The notes beneath the pieces were generated by a model that saw nothing but the letters and a program-made list of their open reading frames with translations, was not told where the DNA came from and ran no database searches. The position numbers and the translations under genes are program-made. From Rhodovastum atsumiense (lineage in GTDB: Bacteria; Pseudomonadota; Alphaproteobacteria; Acetobacterales; Acetobacteraceae), in the NCBI RefSeq assembly GCF_937425535.1, contig NZ_OW485601.1:2959501-3023500 (forward strand): 64,000 nucleotides of DNA, given 5' to 3'. Positions 1-9,250 of this stretch are shown here, one piece after another (positions within the stretch are counted from its first letter, which is position 1; each line of letters begins with the position of its first letter).

Positions 1-1409
1 TCGGTAAGATCCGGGACTTCATGACCGGCAAGATGCTGGCCACGATCCTGGACCTGGTCACGGTCGCGGTGATGCTGCCGCTGATGCTCTACCTGGATGC
101 GACCCTGACCTGGCTCGTCGTCGCCGGCGCCGGCCTGTGCGGGCTGGTGATCGTGCTCTTCCTCGGTCCGGTGCGCCGTGTCCATGGGCGCTGGCAGCGG
201 GCGGAAATGAACCGTTCCACGGTCCTGCTGGAGACCGTGCACGGCATCCGCACCGTCAAGTCGCTCGCCATGGAGCGTGCGCAGCGGGACGTCTTCGACG
301 TGGTCACCGCCGAGGCCGCCGAAGCCAAGGAGCAACTGGGCTATATCAGCAACTGGCCGCAGACGATCGCGACCGTGGTCGAGGCGCTGATGACCCGCGG
401 CGTGCTGATGGTGGGCGCGTTGATGGCGCTGATAGAAGGGCGCGGCGATCTCGGCGTGCTGCTGGCCTTCATGATGCTCGGCAACCGCCTCGCCCAGCCG
501 CTGGCCAATATCGCCCGCCTGATCGACGACATCGAAGATGTGCGCGGGGCGCTGGCGCTGGCCTCCGACGTGGTGAACAACCGGCAGGAAGCGGTCGCGC
601 CCGGCCTCGGCGCGCGTCCGGTGATTGCCGGGGCGATCCGCTTCGAGAAGGTCGACTATGCCTATCCGGGCACCCGCTCGCTTGCGCTGGAAGGCGTGAC
701 CTTCGAGGTCCCGCCGGGCACGACGGTCGGGCTGGTCGGCCGGTCAGGGTCCGGCAAGTCCACCATCACCCGCCTGCTGCAGGGGTTCGCCACCGGCTAC
801 GAAGGCCAGATCGCCATCGACGGGCATGAGATCCGCGGCATCAACCTCGATTACCTGCGCCGGCAGTTCGGCGTGGTGCTGCAGGACAATTTCCTGTTCC
901 GCGGCACCATCAAGGACAACATCATCGCCGGTCGCCCCGGCCTGACGCTGGCCGACGCGGTGCAGGCGGCCCGCCTTGCCGGCGCCGAGGAATTCATCGA
1001 GCGCATGCCGGCCGGCTATGAGACGATGGTGGAGGAAGGATCTGCCAACCTCTCGGGCGGACAGAAGCAGCGCCTGGCGATCGCGCGGGCGCTGATCACC
1101 GACCCGCGCATCCTGATCCTGGACGAGGCGACCTCCGCGCTCGATCCGGAGAGCGAGGCGGTGGTGAACGCCAACATCGCCCGCATCGCGCAGGGACGGA
1201 CCATGCTGGTGGTGTCACACCGGCTGTCCTCGCTGACCGAGATGGACCAGATCATCGTGCTGGATCGTGGCCGCGTCATGGATATGGGGCCGCATCGCGA
1301 CCTGGTGGAGCGTTGCCCGGTGTACCGCCAGCTCTGGCTGCAGCAGACCCGCTACATGGACAATCCACGCACCGCGGCACCCGCGCCGGTGCTGGCCCAG
1401 GGCAATTGA
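1..1409 (+). CDS. Type I secretion ABC transporter, permease/ATPase (5'-truncated)
   Basis: The reading frame is open from the first bases of the window, so the gene starts upstream and only the C-terminal part is seen. The visible part begins inside the second half of the transmembrane domain, with hydrophobic helices at about residues 9-50 and 115-150 counted from the first visible Met. A complete nucleotide-binding domain follows: Walker A GRSGSGKST (240-248), signature LSGGQ (344-348), Walker B ILILDEA and an SHR switch histidine. The IRDF(M)TG stretch before the first helix matches the HlyB/PrtD family, which forms the inner-membrane motor of type I secretion. The stop lies 13 bp before an HlyD-type adaptor, so the two form an operon. 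Whether a peptidase C39-like N-domain exists cannot be seen. The likely cargo is the hydrolase at 27026-28894 (inference). Confidence 0.93.
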   Translation, partial: GKIRDFMTGKMLATILDLVTVAVMLPLMLYLDATLTWLVVAGAGLCGLVIVLFLGPVRRVHGRWQRAEMNRSTVLLETVHGIRTVKSLAMERAQRDVFDVVTAEAAEAKEQLGYISNWPQTIATVVEALMTRGVLMVGALMALIEGRGDLGVLLAFMMLGNRLAQPLANIARLIDDIEDVRGALALASDVVNNRQEAVAPGLGARPVIAGAIRFEKVDYAYPGTRSLALEGVTFEVPPGTTVGLVGRSGSGKSTITRLLQGFATGYEGQIAIDGHEIRGINLDYLRRQFGVVLQDNFLFRGTIKDNIIAGRPGLTLADAVQAARLAGAEEFIERMPAGYETMVEEGSANLSGGQKQRLAIARALITDPRILILDEATSALDPESEAVVNANIARIAQGRTMLVVSHRLSSLTEMDQIIVLDRGRVMDMGPHRDLVERCPVYRQLWLQQTRYMDNPRTAAPAPVLAQGN

Positions 1410-1422
1410 GGGAGGACGCGGC

Positions 1423-2826
1423 ATGAGCAAGCCTCCCACGTCCGTCATCGCCGCCGGGGCCGCGACCCAGAACGAGGACGCGGCGCCGGTGCTGCTGGAA
1501 TACCAGTCGCCCACCGCGGCGCTGATCGCGCGCCCGGTGCCGCTGGCCGCGCGCTTCACCACCTGGGTGGTGGCGTCCCTGTTCGCCGCGCTGCTGGCGG
1601 TGATGTCGCTGCTGCCGATCGACCGGGTGGTGACGGCGGCGGGCAAGGTGACGGCGACCACCGGCAACCTGATGGTGCAGCCGCTGGAGACCGCGATCGT
1701 GCGCTCGATCGCGGTCAAGGAAGGCCAGTTGGTGCATGCCGGCGACACGCTGGCGCAGCTCGACCCGACCTTCGCGCAGGCCGATGCCGGCTCGCTGGAG
1801 ACGCAGGTGGCGAGCCTGTCGGCCGAGGTGACGCGGCTGACCGCGGAGACGCAGGGGCGGATCTACCAGTCCGATGGCAGCCCGGCCGGGCAGCTGCAGG
1901 CGATGATCTTCACCCAGCGCCATGGCGAGCGGACCCTGCGGCTGGAGAATTACCGCCAGAAGATCGAGGCGCTGACGGTGAAGGCGGCGCAGGCGGATTC
2001 CGATGTGCGCACCTACACGCAGCGTCTGGCGCTGGCGAGCGAGGTGGAATCGAAGCGGCGCGAACTGGAGCGGCTGCAGGTGGGCAGCCAGCTCAACCGG
2101 CTGGCCGCCACCGATGCGCGGGTGGACATCGAATCCCGCCTCGCCGCGGCGCGCTCGGAAGCACAGTCCTCCCGGCGCGACCTGGCCGCCCTGGTGGCCG
2201 AGCGCGACGGCTATGTGCACCAGAACGCCGCCGAGACCTCGCAGCAACTGACCGAGCAGGGCCGCAAGCTCGCGGATGCGCGCGAGCAGTTCAACAAGGC
2301 GGCGTTGCGGCGCACCCTGGTGCAGTTGCGCGCCGACCGTGACGCGATCGTGCTGCGCATCGCCCCGGTGAGCGTGGGCACGGTGATGCAGACGGCGCAG
2401 GAATTCATCGAGTTGGTGCCGCTGGATGCGCCGCTGCAGATCGAGGCGGCGGTGGACGGGCGTGATGTCGGCTTCGTGCGGGTCGGCGATCCGGTGACGC
2501 TGAAATTCGAAACCTTCCCCTACGCGCTGTACGGCACGGCGGAAGGCACGGTGCGCAGCCTCAGCCCGGACAGCTTCAAGGATCCGACGGCGCCGCCGTC
2601 CAAGGAGCAGGTGGACAAGTCGCGCGCGGCGCAGGCGATGGGGGTGCTGTTCTTCCGCGCCAAGATGTCGATCGACGCGGTGCAGTTGCACGACCTGCCC
2701 GAAGGCGCGCGCATCGTCCCCGGCATGCCGGTGACGGCGGATATCCGCGTCGGCAAGCGCACCATCATTGGGTACCTGATGTCACGCTTTATCCCCGCCG
2801 CCTCCGAGGGAATGCGCGAGCCGTAG
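1423..2826 (+). CDS. HlyD-family type I secretion periplasmic adaptor
   Basis: This 467-residue membrane fusion protein links an inner-membrane ABC exporter to an outer-membrane TolC-like channel. It has a short cytoplasmic N-terminus, one transmembrane helix at about residues 43-65, then a lipoyl-like half (VQPLETAIVRSIAVKEG...VHAGDTL). A long alpha-helical coiled coil rich in Arg, Glu and Ala follows, then a second beta-barrel half ending in a VPGMPVTADI segment that is diagnostic of the HlyD/PrtE family. The ATG at 1423 is preceded by GGGAGGA at a suitable distance. The frame is open further upstream, but that would overlap the ABC gene and lacks a ribosome binding site. No outer-membrane TolC homologue is present here. 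Family assignment is firm; the cargo is inferred. Confidence 0.93.
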   Translation: MSKPPTSVIAAGAATQNEDAAPVLLEYQSPTAALIARPVPLAARFTTWVVASLFAALLAVMSLLPIDRVVTAAGKVTATTGNLMVQPLETAIVRSIAVKEGQLVHAGDTLAQLDPTFAQADAGSLETQVASLSAEVTRLTAETQGRIYQSDGSPAGQLQAMIFTQRHGERTLRLENYRQKIEALTVKAAQADSDVRTYTQRLALASEVESKRRELERLQVGSQLNRLAATDARVDIESRLAAARSEAQSSRRDLAALVAERDGYVHQNAAETSQQLTEQGRKLADAREQFNKAALRRTLVQLRADRDAIVLRIAPVSVGTVMQTAQEFIELVPLDAPLQIEAAVDGRDVGFVRVGDPVTLKFETFPYALYGTAEGTVRSLSPDSFKDPTAPPSKEQVDKSRAAQAMGVLFFRAKMSIDAVQLHDLPEGARIVPGMPVTADIRVGKRTIIGYLMSRFIPAASEGMREP

Positions 2827-2851
2827 CGGCTCCGTGGCCCCGGCGCCGGGA

Positions 2852-4123
2852 TTACTCCGCCGCCGGGGCCTGCAGGGAGCGTCGGATCACGAAAAGGCTG
2901 AAGCCCGACGCCATCACGGCCTTCACCCCGGACACCAGCATGCATCCCAGCAGCAGGTCGCCGTTCCAGCAGCCGATCGCAAGGGCGGCCAGCATCGCCG
3001 TGCGATAGGCGATGTCGAAGGTGAAATGCTGCCGCTGCAGTCCCAGCAGCAGCACCGCGTTGCTGAACGGGATATTGGCGAAATCGAACAGCCAGCCGAT
3101 CGCCATGATCTGTACATAGGTCACGGCGGGTTCCCATCCCGCCCCAAGCACGGTGCGGATCAGGGGGTGGCCGAACAGCATGAGCACCAGGATCACCATC
3201 CCCGCGATCGCCACCAGGGCGCCGGAGGCGGTGACCAGCACGGAGCCGAACCGTCCCGTGCGGGCGCGTGCGTCCAGGGCGGCCGACATGAAGAGCTGTC
3301 GCGTCGGTGGATCGAGGAAGCCCGCGGGCACCTGCAACAGTCGCGCGGCCATCCAGTAGTAGCCGACCTCTTCCGTGCTGAACCAGGCCGACAGCAGCAG
3401 CAGCATGGCGACGTCCCCGAGCGCCCCCACGGCAAGCCGCGGGGCCAGGAACAGCGGGCAGTTGCTGTGCCGCGCCATTTCCGCGCGCAGTTCCTGCCGG
3501 GTTGGCAGGGGGCCGCGCAGGGAGTCGCCCAGCACCACAAGTGTCGCCGCCAGCGCCAGCATCTGGGCGAGGATCATGCCGGTGCCGGTCGGCAGCAGGA
3601 ACGCCATGGCGATCTGTGCCAGCGCCGTGCCACCGGTGCGCACCGCGAAGCCGAGCGAGAGGCGATGGAAGTCGCGGCGCTGCGTTGCCGACTGCACGCC
3701 GATCTGCACCAGTCCGACCAGCAGGATGCTGGCCGGCAGCAGCGCGGCGTTCTGCGCCAGCCCCCCCAGCCAGCCGAGGCCGAACGGCCGGGCCGCGAAC
3801 AGCAGCAGGGCGAGCAGGGCGACGAAGCCAGCCAGGACGGCGGCGCTGGCCACCCGCAGCGCGCTGGCCGCGCGTGCATCCTCGGCCAGCGGGATGGCCT
3901 GTTCCAGCGCCAGGCACGACACCACGGCCAGGGCCGCGACCGTGCTGGTGAACAGGCCGAACGCACCGACCGCGCCGGCGTCGAACAGCCGTGCGATGGC
4001 CGGGACCGCGGCGATCGCGATGATCTGGCCGAGGCCGTTCCCGGCGAACAGTGAGATCACCTTGCGCGAGCGCAAGGCGCCGCTGGCGACGCCACGAATG
4101 GCATGAATCTGGATCGCCGGCAT
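2852..4123 (-). CDS. Wzx-like polysaccharide flippase (MOP superfamily)
   Basis: This is a 423-residue integral membrane protein with about 12 hydrophobic helices. It looks like an oligosaccharide flippase that moves undecaprenyl-diphosphate-linked repeat units across the inner membrane. The N-terminal region (SLFAGNGLGQIIAIAAVPAIARL) has the polar-glycine pattern of the first helix in Wzx/RfbX-type proteins, and the length is usual for the family. It is the last gene of the minus-strand exopolysaccharide block, downstream of the Wzc-like kinase, with a hairpin between them. Sequence identity within this superfamily is low, so the substrate (sugar repeat, or another lipid-linked product of the neighbouring assembly line) cannot be read from the sequence. 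Confidence 0.82.
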   Translation of the reverse strand: MPAIQIHAIRGVASGALRSRKVISLFAGNGLGQIIAIAAVPAIARLFDAGAVGAFGLFTSTVAALAVVSCLALEQAIPLAEDARAASALRVASAAVLAGFVALLALLLFAARPFGLGWLGGLAQNAALLPASILLVGLVQIGVQSATQRRDFHRLSLGFAVRTGGTALAQIAMAFLLPTGTGMILAQMLALAATLVVLGDSLRGPLPTRQELRAEMARHSNCPLFLAPRLAVGALGDVAMLLLLSAWFSTEEVGYYWMAARLLQVPAGFLDPPTRQLFMSAALDARARTGRFGSVLVTASGALVAIAGMVILVLMLFGHPLIRTVLGAGWEPAVTYVQIMAIGWLFDFANIPFSNAVLLLGLQRQHFTFDIAYRTAMLAALAIGCWNGDLLLGCMLVSGVKAVMASGFSLFVIRRSLQAPAAE

Positions 4124-4196
4124 TCACGCCATCCTCTTCCTGCAGGCAACGCGCACGCCATCCCGTGCCCGGGCCAGTGCGACGGTGCTGACGCAA

Positions 4197-4218
4197 AGCG
4201 CCGCCACGTCGCGGCGCT
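4197..4218. terminator. Perfect hairpin after the Wzc-like gene
   Basis: An 8-bp perfect inverted repeat AGCGCCGC / GCGGCGCT with a 6-base loop lies in the 129-bp gap between the Wzc-like and Wzx-like genes. On the minus strand it is followed by a short T-rich stretch (TTTGCG). It could attenuate transcription into the flippase gene. The T tract is weak, so the terminator call is tentative. Confidence 0.35.
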
Positions 4219-4252
4219 GGCCGTTGATCGACAATGCCGGGCGAACGGGATG

Positions 4253-6430
4253 CTAGTTGATGTAGTATTTCTTCGCGGCACCAAGATAGATGCCGCTGTC
4301 ACTGTAGCCGTAGCGCGCATGTTCGCGGGTGTTCACGTGATTGAGCGTGACCCCGATCACCTGCGCCCCGGATTCCTCGAGCGAACGCAACTCGGCCGCC
4401 ACCAGGTCGCGCCCGGTGCTGCCCCACCGGGTCACGAACACGACCGCATCGGCGGCCCGGGCCACCATGCGCGTATCGGCAACCACCGAGGTCGGCGGAC
4501 TGTCCAGCAGCACCAGGTCGAAGCGCAGGCGGAGCGTGGCGATCAATTCCTTCAGCGCCGGCCCGCGCAACAGCGCAAGCGGGTTGCTGGTTGCCCCGGC
4601 CGGCAGCAGCCAGGCCGGCGACAACTGGTCCTGGCGCAGCGCCTCGTCGAGCCTGGCCTGGCCGCCGAGCACCCCGGCCACGCCCGGGGTCAGCTCGACA
4701 CCGCCGATGCTGTGGGTCCTGGGGCGGCGGAAATCAAGATCGACCACCACCACCTTCTCGCCCGCATGCGCGATCTGGCGTGCCAGCGCCATGCTCAGCG
4801 AGGTCTTGCCTTCGCCGGGCACGGCCGAAGTCACCAGCACGCTGCGCCCGGTGCCGCTGCCGTGCAGCACGTCCAGCCACACCGAGACGGTGCGGATGGC
4901 CTCGGCGAAGGCCGAGTTGGGCTTGTGTACCACATAGTCGGCGGGCGAAAAGCGGCGGCCGGTCCGCACCAGCGGTACCAGGCCGAGGCAGTTCACGCCG
5001 AACACATCGCGCACCTCATCGCCGCTCCAGATCCCCTTGTTGCGCATCTCGCGCGCGAGCGAGATTCCAACGCCGGCGCCAATCGATCCAAGGGCGGCAA
5101 TCATCATCAGGCTGTGGGTGCGCGGAAAGAATGGCAACAGCGGCGGGCGGGCGGTCGATACGATTTGCGCGTCCGCCTCCTGCGCGCCGCGCAGCGCCTC
5201 GATCTCCTGCTGGCGGCGCGTGAGGTCGGCGAGCAGCTTGCGGCTGGTCTCGGCCTGCTGCTCGGCTGCGCGCAGGGGCAGGGCCGCTTCCTCGTAGCGG
5301 GCGACGTCCACCTTCACCCGCGCCACCTGGTCGGCCAGCGTGCGTTCGCGCGCCCGCGCCACGTCGAGTTCCGAGCGCAGGGATTGCAGCACGCGCCCGG
5401 TCTCGTACGAAAGCTTGCCGCGCACTTCGCGCAGTTGCGCGTTCACCGCCAGCATCGAGGGGTGGTTCGCGAGGTGATTGGACGCGAGATCGGCCTGGCG
5501 GGCGCGCAGTGTCGTTTCCTGGTCCTGCAGTTCCTGGATCAGCCGGTTGCCCACCACGTCCGGGGCCTTGCCGGCATTGGCCGCGCGCACCTTCGCTTCG
5601 GCCTCTTCGCGCAGCGCGGTGGCGGCCGAGAGATTGGTGGTGAGCACCTGCAATTGCTGGGACGCGAGCGAAATATCCGTGTTCCCCCCACCGCCCGGCG
5701 CCTGTGCGCGGAACAGCTGCATCTTCTGGCGGTAGGCTTCGGACTTGCGGTCGGAGTCCTCGATCTGCCGCTGCAGCAGCGCGATGCGGTCGCGCAGCAC
5801 GCCCAGCGTCCTGGCGGCGGTGTCCTCCTTCAGCCGGGCGCTGCGCTGCATGTAAGTCTCCACCAGCGCGTTGGCAATCGCCGCCGCGCGCGCCGGGTCC
5901 CGGGAAGTCGCAACCACCCGGATCACGCGCGATCGATTGGCGGCATCGACCCAGATATTGCGCTGCAAGGCGATGGTCGCGGTCGCCACCGGATCCGACG
6001 GTCCCGCCTCGCCACGGGGCAACGTCAGGCCGGTGAGGTCTTCCACATAGGCGATCGCGCGATCCAGCCATGGCTTCAGCAGGCCCGGCCCCTCATCGCC
6101 GAATTCCTCGGTGTTCTGCAGGCCGAGGCGGCGCACCACCTGCGACAGCATGTCGGCGGATTGCAGTACCTGCACCTCGCTCAGCACCGCCTCGGTGTCA
6201 TCGAGGCGTGGTGCCACGGCGGCATTGGCATCCAGCAGGCGGGTGTTGCGCTCACCAAGTTGCAGCATCGCCTCCGCCTGATAGCGGGGCTTCAGATTCA
6301 CGATCACCACGGCGGCGATCGCGAACAGCAGCATCGCGATCACTGCGGCACCCAGGGCGCGTCGCCGCACCCGGGCGAACAGCCGGCCAAGGTTCTGTGT
6401 CTCGGCCGGATACCCGCTCTTCGTGATCAT
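4253..6430 (-). CDS. Polysaccharide co-polymerase / BY-kinase (Wzc-like)
   Basis: This 725-residue bacterial tyrosine autokinase controls polymerisation and chain length of exported polysaccharide. There is a membrane helix at about residues 26-46, a Wzz-type periplasmic domain with coiled coil (about 50-430), and a second helix near 440-460. A cytoplasmic P-loop kinase domain follows. Walker A is VPGEGKTS (537-544, Lys542), Walker A' is VVVVDLDFRR (Asp564, Asp566) and Walker B is LVLLDSPP (Asp643). The C-terminus holds a tyrosine cluster (Tyr707, 709, 715, 722, 723), the usual autophosphorylation tail of this family. All catalytic motifs are intact. It lies between a GT4 gene and the flippase gene on the same strand, as expected for a Wzx/Wzy-type locus. 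No cognate Wzb phosphatase or Wza outer-membrane channel is in the window. Confidence 0.93.
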   Translation of the reverse strand: MITKSGYPAETQNLGRLFARVRRRALGAAVIAMLLFAIAAVVIVNLKPRYQAEAMLQLGERNTRLLDANAAVAPRLDDTEAVLSEVQVLQSADMLSQVVRRLGLQNTEEFGDEGPGLLKPWLDRAIAYVEDLTGLTLPRGEAGPSDPVATATIALQRNIWVDAANRSRVIRVVATSRDPARAAAIANALVETYMQRSARLKEDTAARTLGVLRDRIALLQRQIEDSDRKSEAYRQKMQLFRAQAPGGGGNTDISLASQQLQVLTTNLSAATALREEAEAKVRAANAGKAPDVVGNRLIQELQDQETTLRARQADLASNHLANHPSMLAVNAQLREVRGKLSYETGRVLQSLRSELDVARARERTLADQVARVKVDVARYEEAALPLRAAEQQAETSRKLLADLTRRQQEIEALRGAQEADAQIVSTARPPLLPFFPRTHSLMMIAALGSIGAGVGISLAREMRNKGIWSGDEVRDVFGVNCLGLVPLVRTGRRFSPADYVVHKPNSAFAEAIRTVSVWLDVLHGSGTGRSVLVTSAVPGEGKTSLSMALARQIAHAGEKVVVVDLDFRRPRTHSIGGVELTPGVAGVLGGQARLDEALRQDQLSPAWLLPAGATSNPLALLRGPALKELIATLRLRFDLVLLDSPPTSVVADTRMVARAADAVVFVTRWGSTGRDLVAAELRSLEESGAQVIGVTLNHVNTREHARYGYSDSGIYLGAAKKYYIN

Positions 6431-6511
6431 GCCGTCGCCTCCTGTTCCGCCATCACCCCGCCACCGCGGCTCTCGCCACCGCCTGCTCCGGCGATGACGG
6501 CCTGTCCGGCC

Positions 6512-7765
6512 TCATGCTGCCATCCGCCGCTGTTCGAGCGCGAATTCGTAGAGTCCCCGATAGCTGGCCGTCATGGCCTGCGTGGTGCAGGTGGACGCTG
6601 CTTCCTCCGCGCCCTGCGACAAGGTCCGCAGCAACGCCCGGTTCCCGGCGAGTTGCGCGATCGCTGCGGCCAGGGAGGCAGGCTTGCCGGCTTCGAACAG
6701 CAGGCCGTTGACGCCGTGCGTCACGATCTCCTCCAGCGGAGGCTGGTCGCTGCCGATCACCGGCCGGCCGTGGAGGAAGGCTTCGGCGATCACCAGCGAG
6801 GTGCATTCGACCAGCGCCGAGGGAAACAGCACGGCGTCGCACAGGGCGAATTCCCGCTGGCGTTCCTCGGTGGCGAGGAATCCGTGAAAGACGATGCGCG
6901 GATCATCGGCGACGGCACGGCGCACCACTTCGCCCAGTGGGCCACGGCCGACGATGTGCAATGCCACCGGCCCCTGCAACAGCCGCATCGCCTCCAGCAG
7001 TTGCAGCAGGCCGGATACGGGATGCAACTGGCAGGAAAACAACAGCCGCAGCACCGCATTCTCCGGCCGTTGCGGCAAGCGCGCGGGCCGGGGCAGTCCG
7101 TTGCGAACGACATGCTGGCCAAGCCGGACGGTGAGCCCGGCACGTTCGTGCAGGCTCAGCACGTGCCGTGAGGGGCTGCACAGCAGATCGACCTCGCTGC
7201 CGAGCCGGCAGTACCAGCGACGGTACAGCCGGCACCCGAGACAGTTGCCGCCGCAGGGCATGCCGTGCGCATCGAGCATCGTGCTGCGCCGGCACAGCAG
7301 GTGATAGTTGTGCAGTGTATGCACCACCGGTAGGCCGCGCCGCTGCGCCTCCGCCCAGATCGCGGGCGAGAGGCCGCGGATGTTGTGGGTATGCACGAGA
7401 TCCGGGGCGATCGTGTCCAGAACGGCGCCGAATTTTGCCGCGGCGTCGTGGTTCCAGGCATCGCGCAGCATCCACACCAGTTTTGCCGGCAGGCTGCGGG
7501 CCTCCCCCGCCCGGAACCGCGCGTAGCTCCACCACAGATTGCGCGGGAAGAAGCGGACGACGTGGACGCCGTCCTGCGCTTCCTCGTGCATGCCCTGGCG
7601 CGGTGCGCAGGTGGTGACCACCGTGACGTCCACGCCGGTGGCGGCGAGTTCGCGGGCGAGATGCCAGACCACGATCTCGCCGCCACCAACCAAGTAGGGC
7701 GGATAGAAGTTGTTGACGAGCACGATGCGTAGCGGATCCGGTGCACGCAGCGGGTCAAAACGCAT
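6512..7765 (-). CDS. GT4-family glycosyltransferase
   Basis: This 417-residue GT-B fold enzyme probably adds one sugar to the lipid-linked exopolysaccharide repeat at the cytoplasmic face. The N-terminal domain begins RIVLVNNFYPPYLVGGGE, the donor-loop pattern of GT4 enzymes. The C-terminal domain carries the sugar-nucleotide site (FPSALVECTSLVIAEAFLHG, with a conserved Glu). A cysteine-rich insertion, CGGNCLGC, lies near residue 175. The start overlaps the end of the upstream glycosylphosphotransferase gene by 11 bp, so they are translationally linked. It is clearly paralogous to the GT4 at 24862-26106, sharing NLWW, SLPA, VHTHN and LCSPSR blocks. Donor and acceptor are unknown. Confidence 0.88.
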   Translation of the reverse strand: MRFDPLRAPDPLRIVLVNNFYPPYLVGGGEIVVWHLARELAATGVDVTVVTTCAPRQGMHEEAQDGVHVVRFFPRNLWWSYARFRAGEARSLPAKLVWMLRDAWNHDAAAKFGAVLDTIAPDLVHTHNIRGLSPAIWAEAQRRGLPVVHTLHNYHLLCRRSTMLDAHGMPCGGNCLGCRLYRRWYCRLGSEVDLLCSPSRHVLSLHERAGLTVRLGQHVVRNGLPRPARLPQRPENAVLRLLFSCQLHPVSGLLQLLEAMRLLQGPVALHIVGRGPLGEVVRRAVADDPRIVFHGFLATEERQREFALCDAVLFPSALVECTSLVIAEAFLHGRPVIGSDQPPLEEIVTHGVNGLLFEAGKPASLAAAIAQLAGNRALLRTLSQGAEEAASTCTTQAMTASYRGLYEFALEQRRMAA

Positions 7766-9233
7766 GACGGCTGAACAGCTCCCGTACCGCCGTCAGCCAC
7801 AGGATGCGCAGGTCGAAGCCAAGTGACCAGTTCTCGATATAATGCAGGTCATGCGCGACGCGCTGGCGGATCTGTTCCTCCGTACGCGTCTCGCCACGCC
7901 AGCCCGACACCTGCGCCCAGCCGGTGATGCCCGGCTTGACCACATGGCGCCGCGCATATTCGGCGACCACGTCGCCATAGTAGCGGTTCGCCGCCTTGGC
8001 ATTCAGCGCATGCGGTCGCGGCCCGACCAGCGACATCTCACCGCTGATCACGTTGAAGATCTGCGGCAGTTCGTCGAGGCTGTACTTGCGCAGGATGCGG
8101 CCGAGCGGGGTGACCCGCGGATCGTTGCGCTCGGTCAGCCGGTTCGCCAGCGGGTCCGAGGCATGGTGATACATGGTGCGGAATTTGAGGACGGTGATGA
8201 CATTGTTGTTGAAGCCCAGCCGGCGCTGGCGGAACAGCACCGGCCCGGGGCTGTCGAGCCGGATCAGCCCGGCGATGATCGCCATCGCCGGCGCCAGGAT
8301 CAGCATGAACAGCCAGCCGAAGGCCAGGTCGAAGGCCCGCTTCTGCACGCCCTGCCAATCCTTGAGCGGGCGCTGCCGGACAACGATCACCGGATGGCCG
8401 TCGAGATCGGCGATCGCGGCGGCACCGTAACGCAGCCCTACCACGTCGGCGGTCAGGTAGACGTCGCAGGCAACGTCGCGCAACCTCTCGCAGATCCGTT
8501 CCACCCGCGCCTGCTCGATGAGTGGCAGTGCCACCACGATGGTGTCGATCGCCTGCACGCGCACCTGCACGATCAGGTCGTCCAGCCCACCCAGGACAGG
8601 AACGCCGGCCTGGCTTGGTGGCGCGTCTTCGTCACGCTCCACATAAAGCCCGACAACCGAGGTGTTGGGCGAGCCCATGTCGATGCGGTTGATCAGCGCC
8701 GCCGACAGCGCATTCACACCCACGATCGCCATCTTCCGGTCGAGCCGACCCTGCGCATGCCAGTGCCGCAGCAGCGTCAGCGACACGCTCCGCCCCAGCA
8801 GCAATCCGCCGCCGGCCAGGGCGGCCCAGAGCACCGTCCATTGCCAGATCACGCCGTAGGGCATCCCGGTCAGCACCAGTTCGGCCCCGGCCGTGACGGT
8901 GCCGGCGGCAATCCCGGCTGCCGCCGTGCCGGTCCGTCGCCCCGGTCCGAGCAGCATCGCCAGGCTGTAGAGATCGGTGCGGGAATAGATCATCACCGCG
9001 GTCACGGCGGCGACGATGCCGGCGACGATGAAGGGCCCCGGGGCCGGCTGCGCCGTCGGCAGCCAGGCGAGGACCGCGGCGGTGATGAACAGGACCACGT
9101 CGGACAACCGGACCAGGTCGCGGATCACGCGGGTGGAAACCGGTGGTGCGCTCGGGCGGGGGATCTGCCCCAGCCGTGGCGGCATCGTCTCATGGCCGTA
9201 GGCGCTGACGATTTCGGAACCGACACTGCTCAT
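7755..9233 (-). CDS. Undecaprenyl-phosphate glycosyl-1-phosphate transferase (GumD/WcaJ type)
   Basis: This 492-residue PHPT-family enzyme starts repeat-unit synthesis by moving a sugar-1-phosphate, commonly glucose, from a UDP-sugar onto undecaprenyl phosphate. About four to five N-terminal membrane helices (residues 40-150) are followed by a nucleotide-binding-like soluble part ([16 protein letters not shown]). The catalytic bacterial-transferase domain then follows, with [10 protein letters not shown], a re-entrant helix, [28 protein letters not shown] and [15 protein letters not shown]. All these blocks are hallmarks of the family. It is the priming enzyme of this locus and sits between the GT2 and GT4 genes. 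Glucose as the substrate is inferred from overall similarity to GumD/WcaJ and is not proven. Confidence 0.93.
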   Translation of the reverse strand: MSSVGSEIVSAYGHETMPPRLGQIPRPSAPPVSTRVIRDLVRLSDVVLFITAAVLAWLPTAQPAPGPFIVAGIVAAVTAVMIYSRTDLYSLAMLLGPGRRTGTAAAGIAAGTVTAGAELVLTGMPYGVIWQWTVLWAALAGGGLLLGRSVSLTLLRHWHAQGRLDRKMAIVGVNALSAALINRIDMGSPNTSVVGLYVERDEDAPPSQAGVPVLGGLDDLIVQVRVQAIDTIVVALPLIEQARVERICERLRDVACDVYLTADVVGLRYGAAAIADLDGHPVIVVRQRPLKDWQGVQKRAFDLAFGWLFMLILAPAMAIIAGLIRLDSPGPVLFRQRRLGFNNNVITVLKFRTMYHHASDPLANRLTERNDPRVTPLGRILRKYSLDELPQIFNVISGEMSLVGPRPHALNAKAANRYYGDVVAEYARRHVVKPGITGWAQVSGWRGETRTEEQIRQRVAHDLHYIENWSLGFDLRILWLTAVRELFSRHAF

Positions 9234-9250
9234 GGATCGCTTTGCCCCTC

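Noticed and set aside
4103-7171. A 1022-codon open frame on the plus strand
   Set aside because: It is antisense to the Wzc-like and GT4 genes, whose motifs are unambiguous. Long antisense frames are expected at this GC content, and its composition (His/Gln/Arg-rich) is that of a shadow frame.
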